Below are positions 14,046 through 14,189 of a DNA stretch of 14,189 bases, piece after piece. The stretch is from contig DCHI01000022.1 in assembly GCA_002314795.1 (NCBI GenBank), forward strand, positions 25,667-39,855. Reading direction: 5' to 3'. Within the stretch, counting starts at the first letter, position 1. Each line of letters opens with the position of its first letter. The position numbers and the translations under genes are program-made. This stretch comes from Bacteroidales bacterium UBA1756. GTDB taxonomy: Bacteria; Bacteroidota; Bacteroidia; Bacteroidales; WCHB1-69. The notes under the pieces were generated by a model, which searched no databases, was not told the DNA's origin, and was given only the letters and a program-made list of their open reading frames with translations.

Positions 14046-14189
14046 TATTATTTTTATAAAAGAAAATTACTAGTGATGCAATAATTTTGGAATAAACATT
14101 ATAAGTTATTGATTTATTGTGTATTGATAGCGGTTTTCTCGTTTTTGATTTCAATTTGATTTCTATATTACCACCCCTTTATCCCCTCC

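Overview
The window looks like chromosomal DNA of an anaerobic member of the Bacteroidales (phylum Bacteroidota). Three things point there: promoter-like TAnnTTTG boxes (the Bacteroidota -7 element) with no Shine-Dalgarno sequences before most genes, a gene for the [FeFe]-hydrogenase maturase HydE, and short-unit repeats and expanded AAA ATPase gene remnants of a kind common in that order. I cannot name a genus.

Layout. Positions 1-66 are a 7-bp tandem repeat cut by the window edge. From 68 to 2480 lie hydE and rtcB, both on the minus strand. A divergent WYL-domain regulator runs from 2577 to 3584. A 9-bp inverted repeat in the rtcB/WYL intergenic region looks like the operator of this RNA-repair pair. 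From 3585 to 4741 there is no intact gene. This stretch holds a 9-bp tandem repeat, two near-identical hairpins, a scar where the 5' ends of two different AAA ATPase genes meet, and a GC-rich folded element between two 14-bp direct repeats.

The accessory core is 4742-13357. On the plus strand a 1483-residue strawberry-notch-type (SNO) superfamily 2 helicase is followed after 1 bp by a 213-residue protein with HEVQH and GEVEARN motifs. The second protein matches the LPD23-like zincin domain seen in large polyvalent proteins of phages and conjugative elements. On the minus strand, convergent with this pair, is a McrBC-type modification-dependent restriction system: mcrB with a possible EVE/PUA-like N-terminal reader, then mcrC with a PD-(D/E)xK nuclease. 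A strong bidirectional hairpin lies between the two convergent units. Two small overlapping unknown ORFs lie upstream of mcrB.

Interpretation. hydE belongs to H-cluster assembly and the rtcB/WYL pair to RNA repair. The rest looks like a defence or mobile-element island. The least explained part is the SNO helicase plus free-standing LPD23-like zincin, two domains usually found fused in polyvalent proteins, here arranged as a compact two-gene operon beside a type IV restriction system. That pair is my best candidate for an undescribed system. Its function is inferred from motifs and context only.
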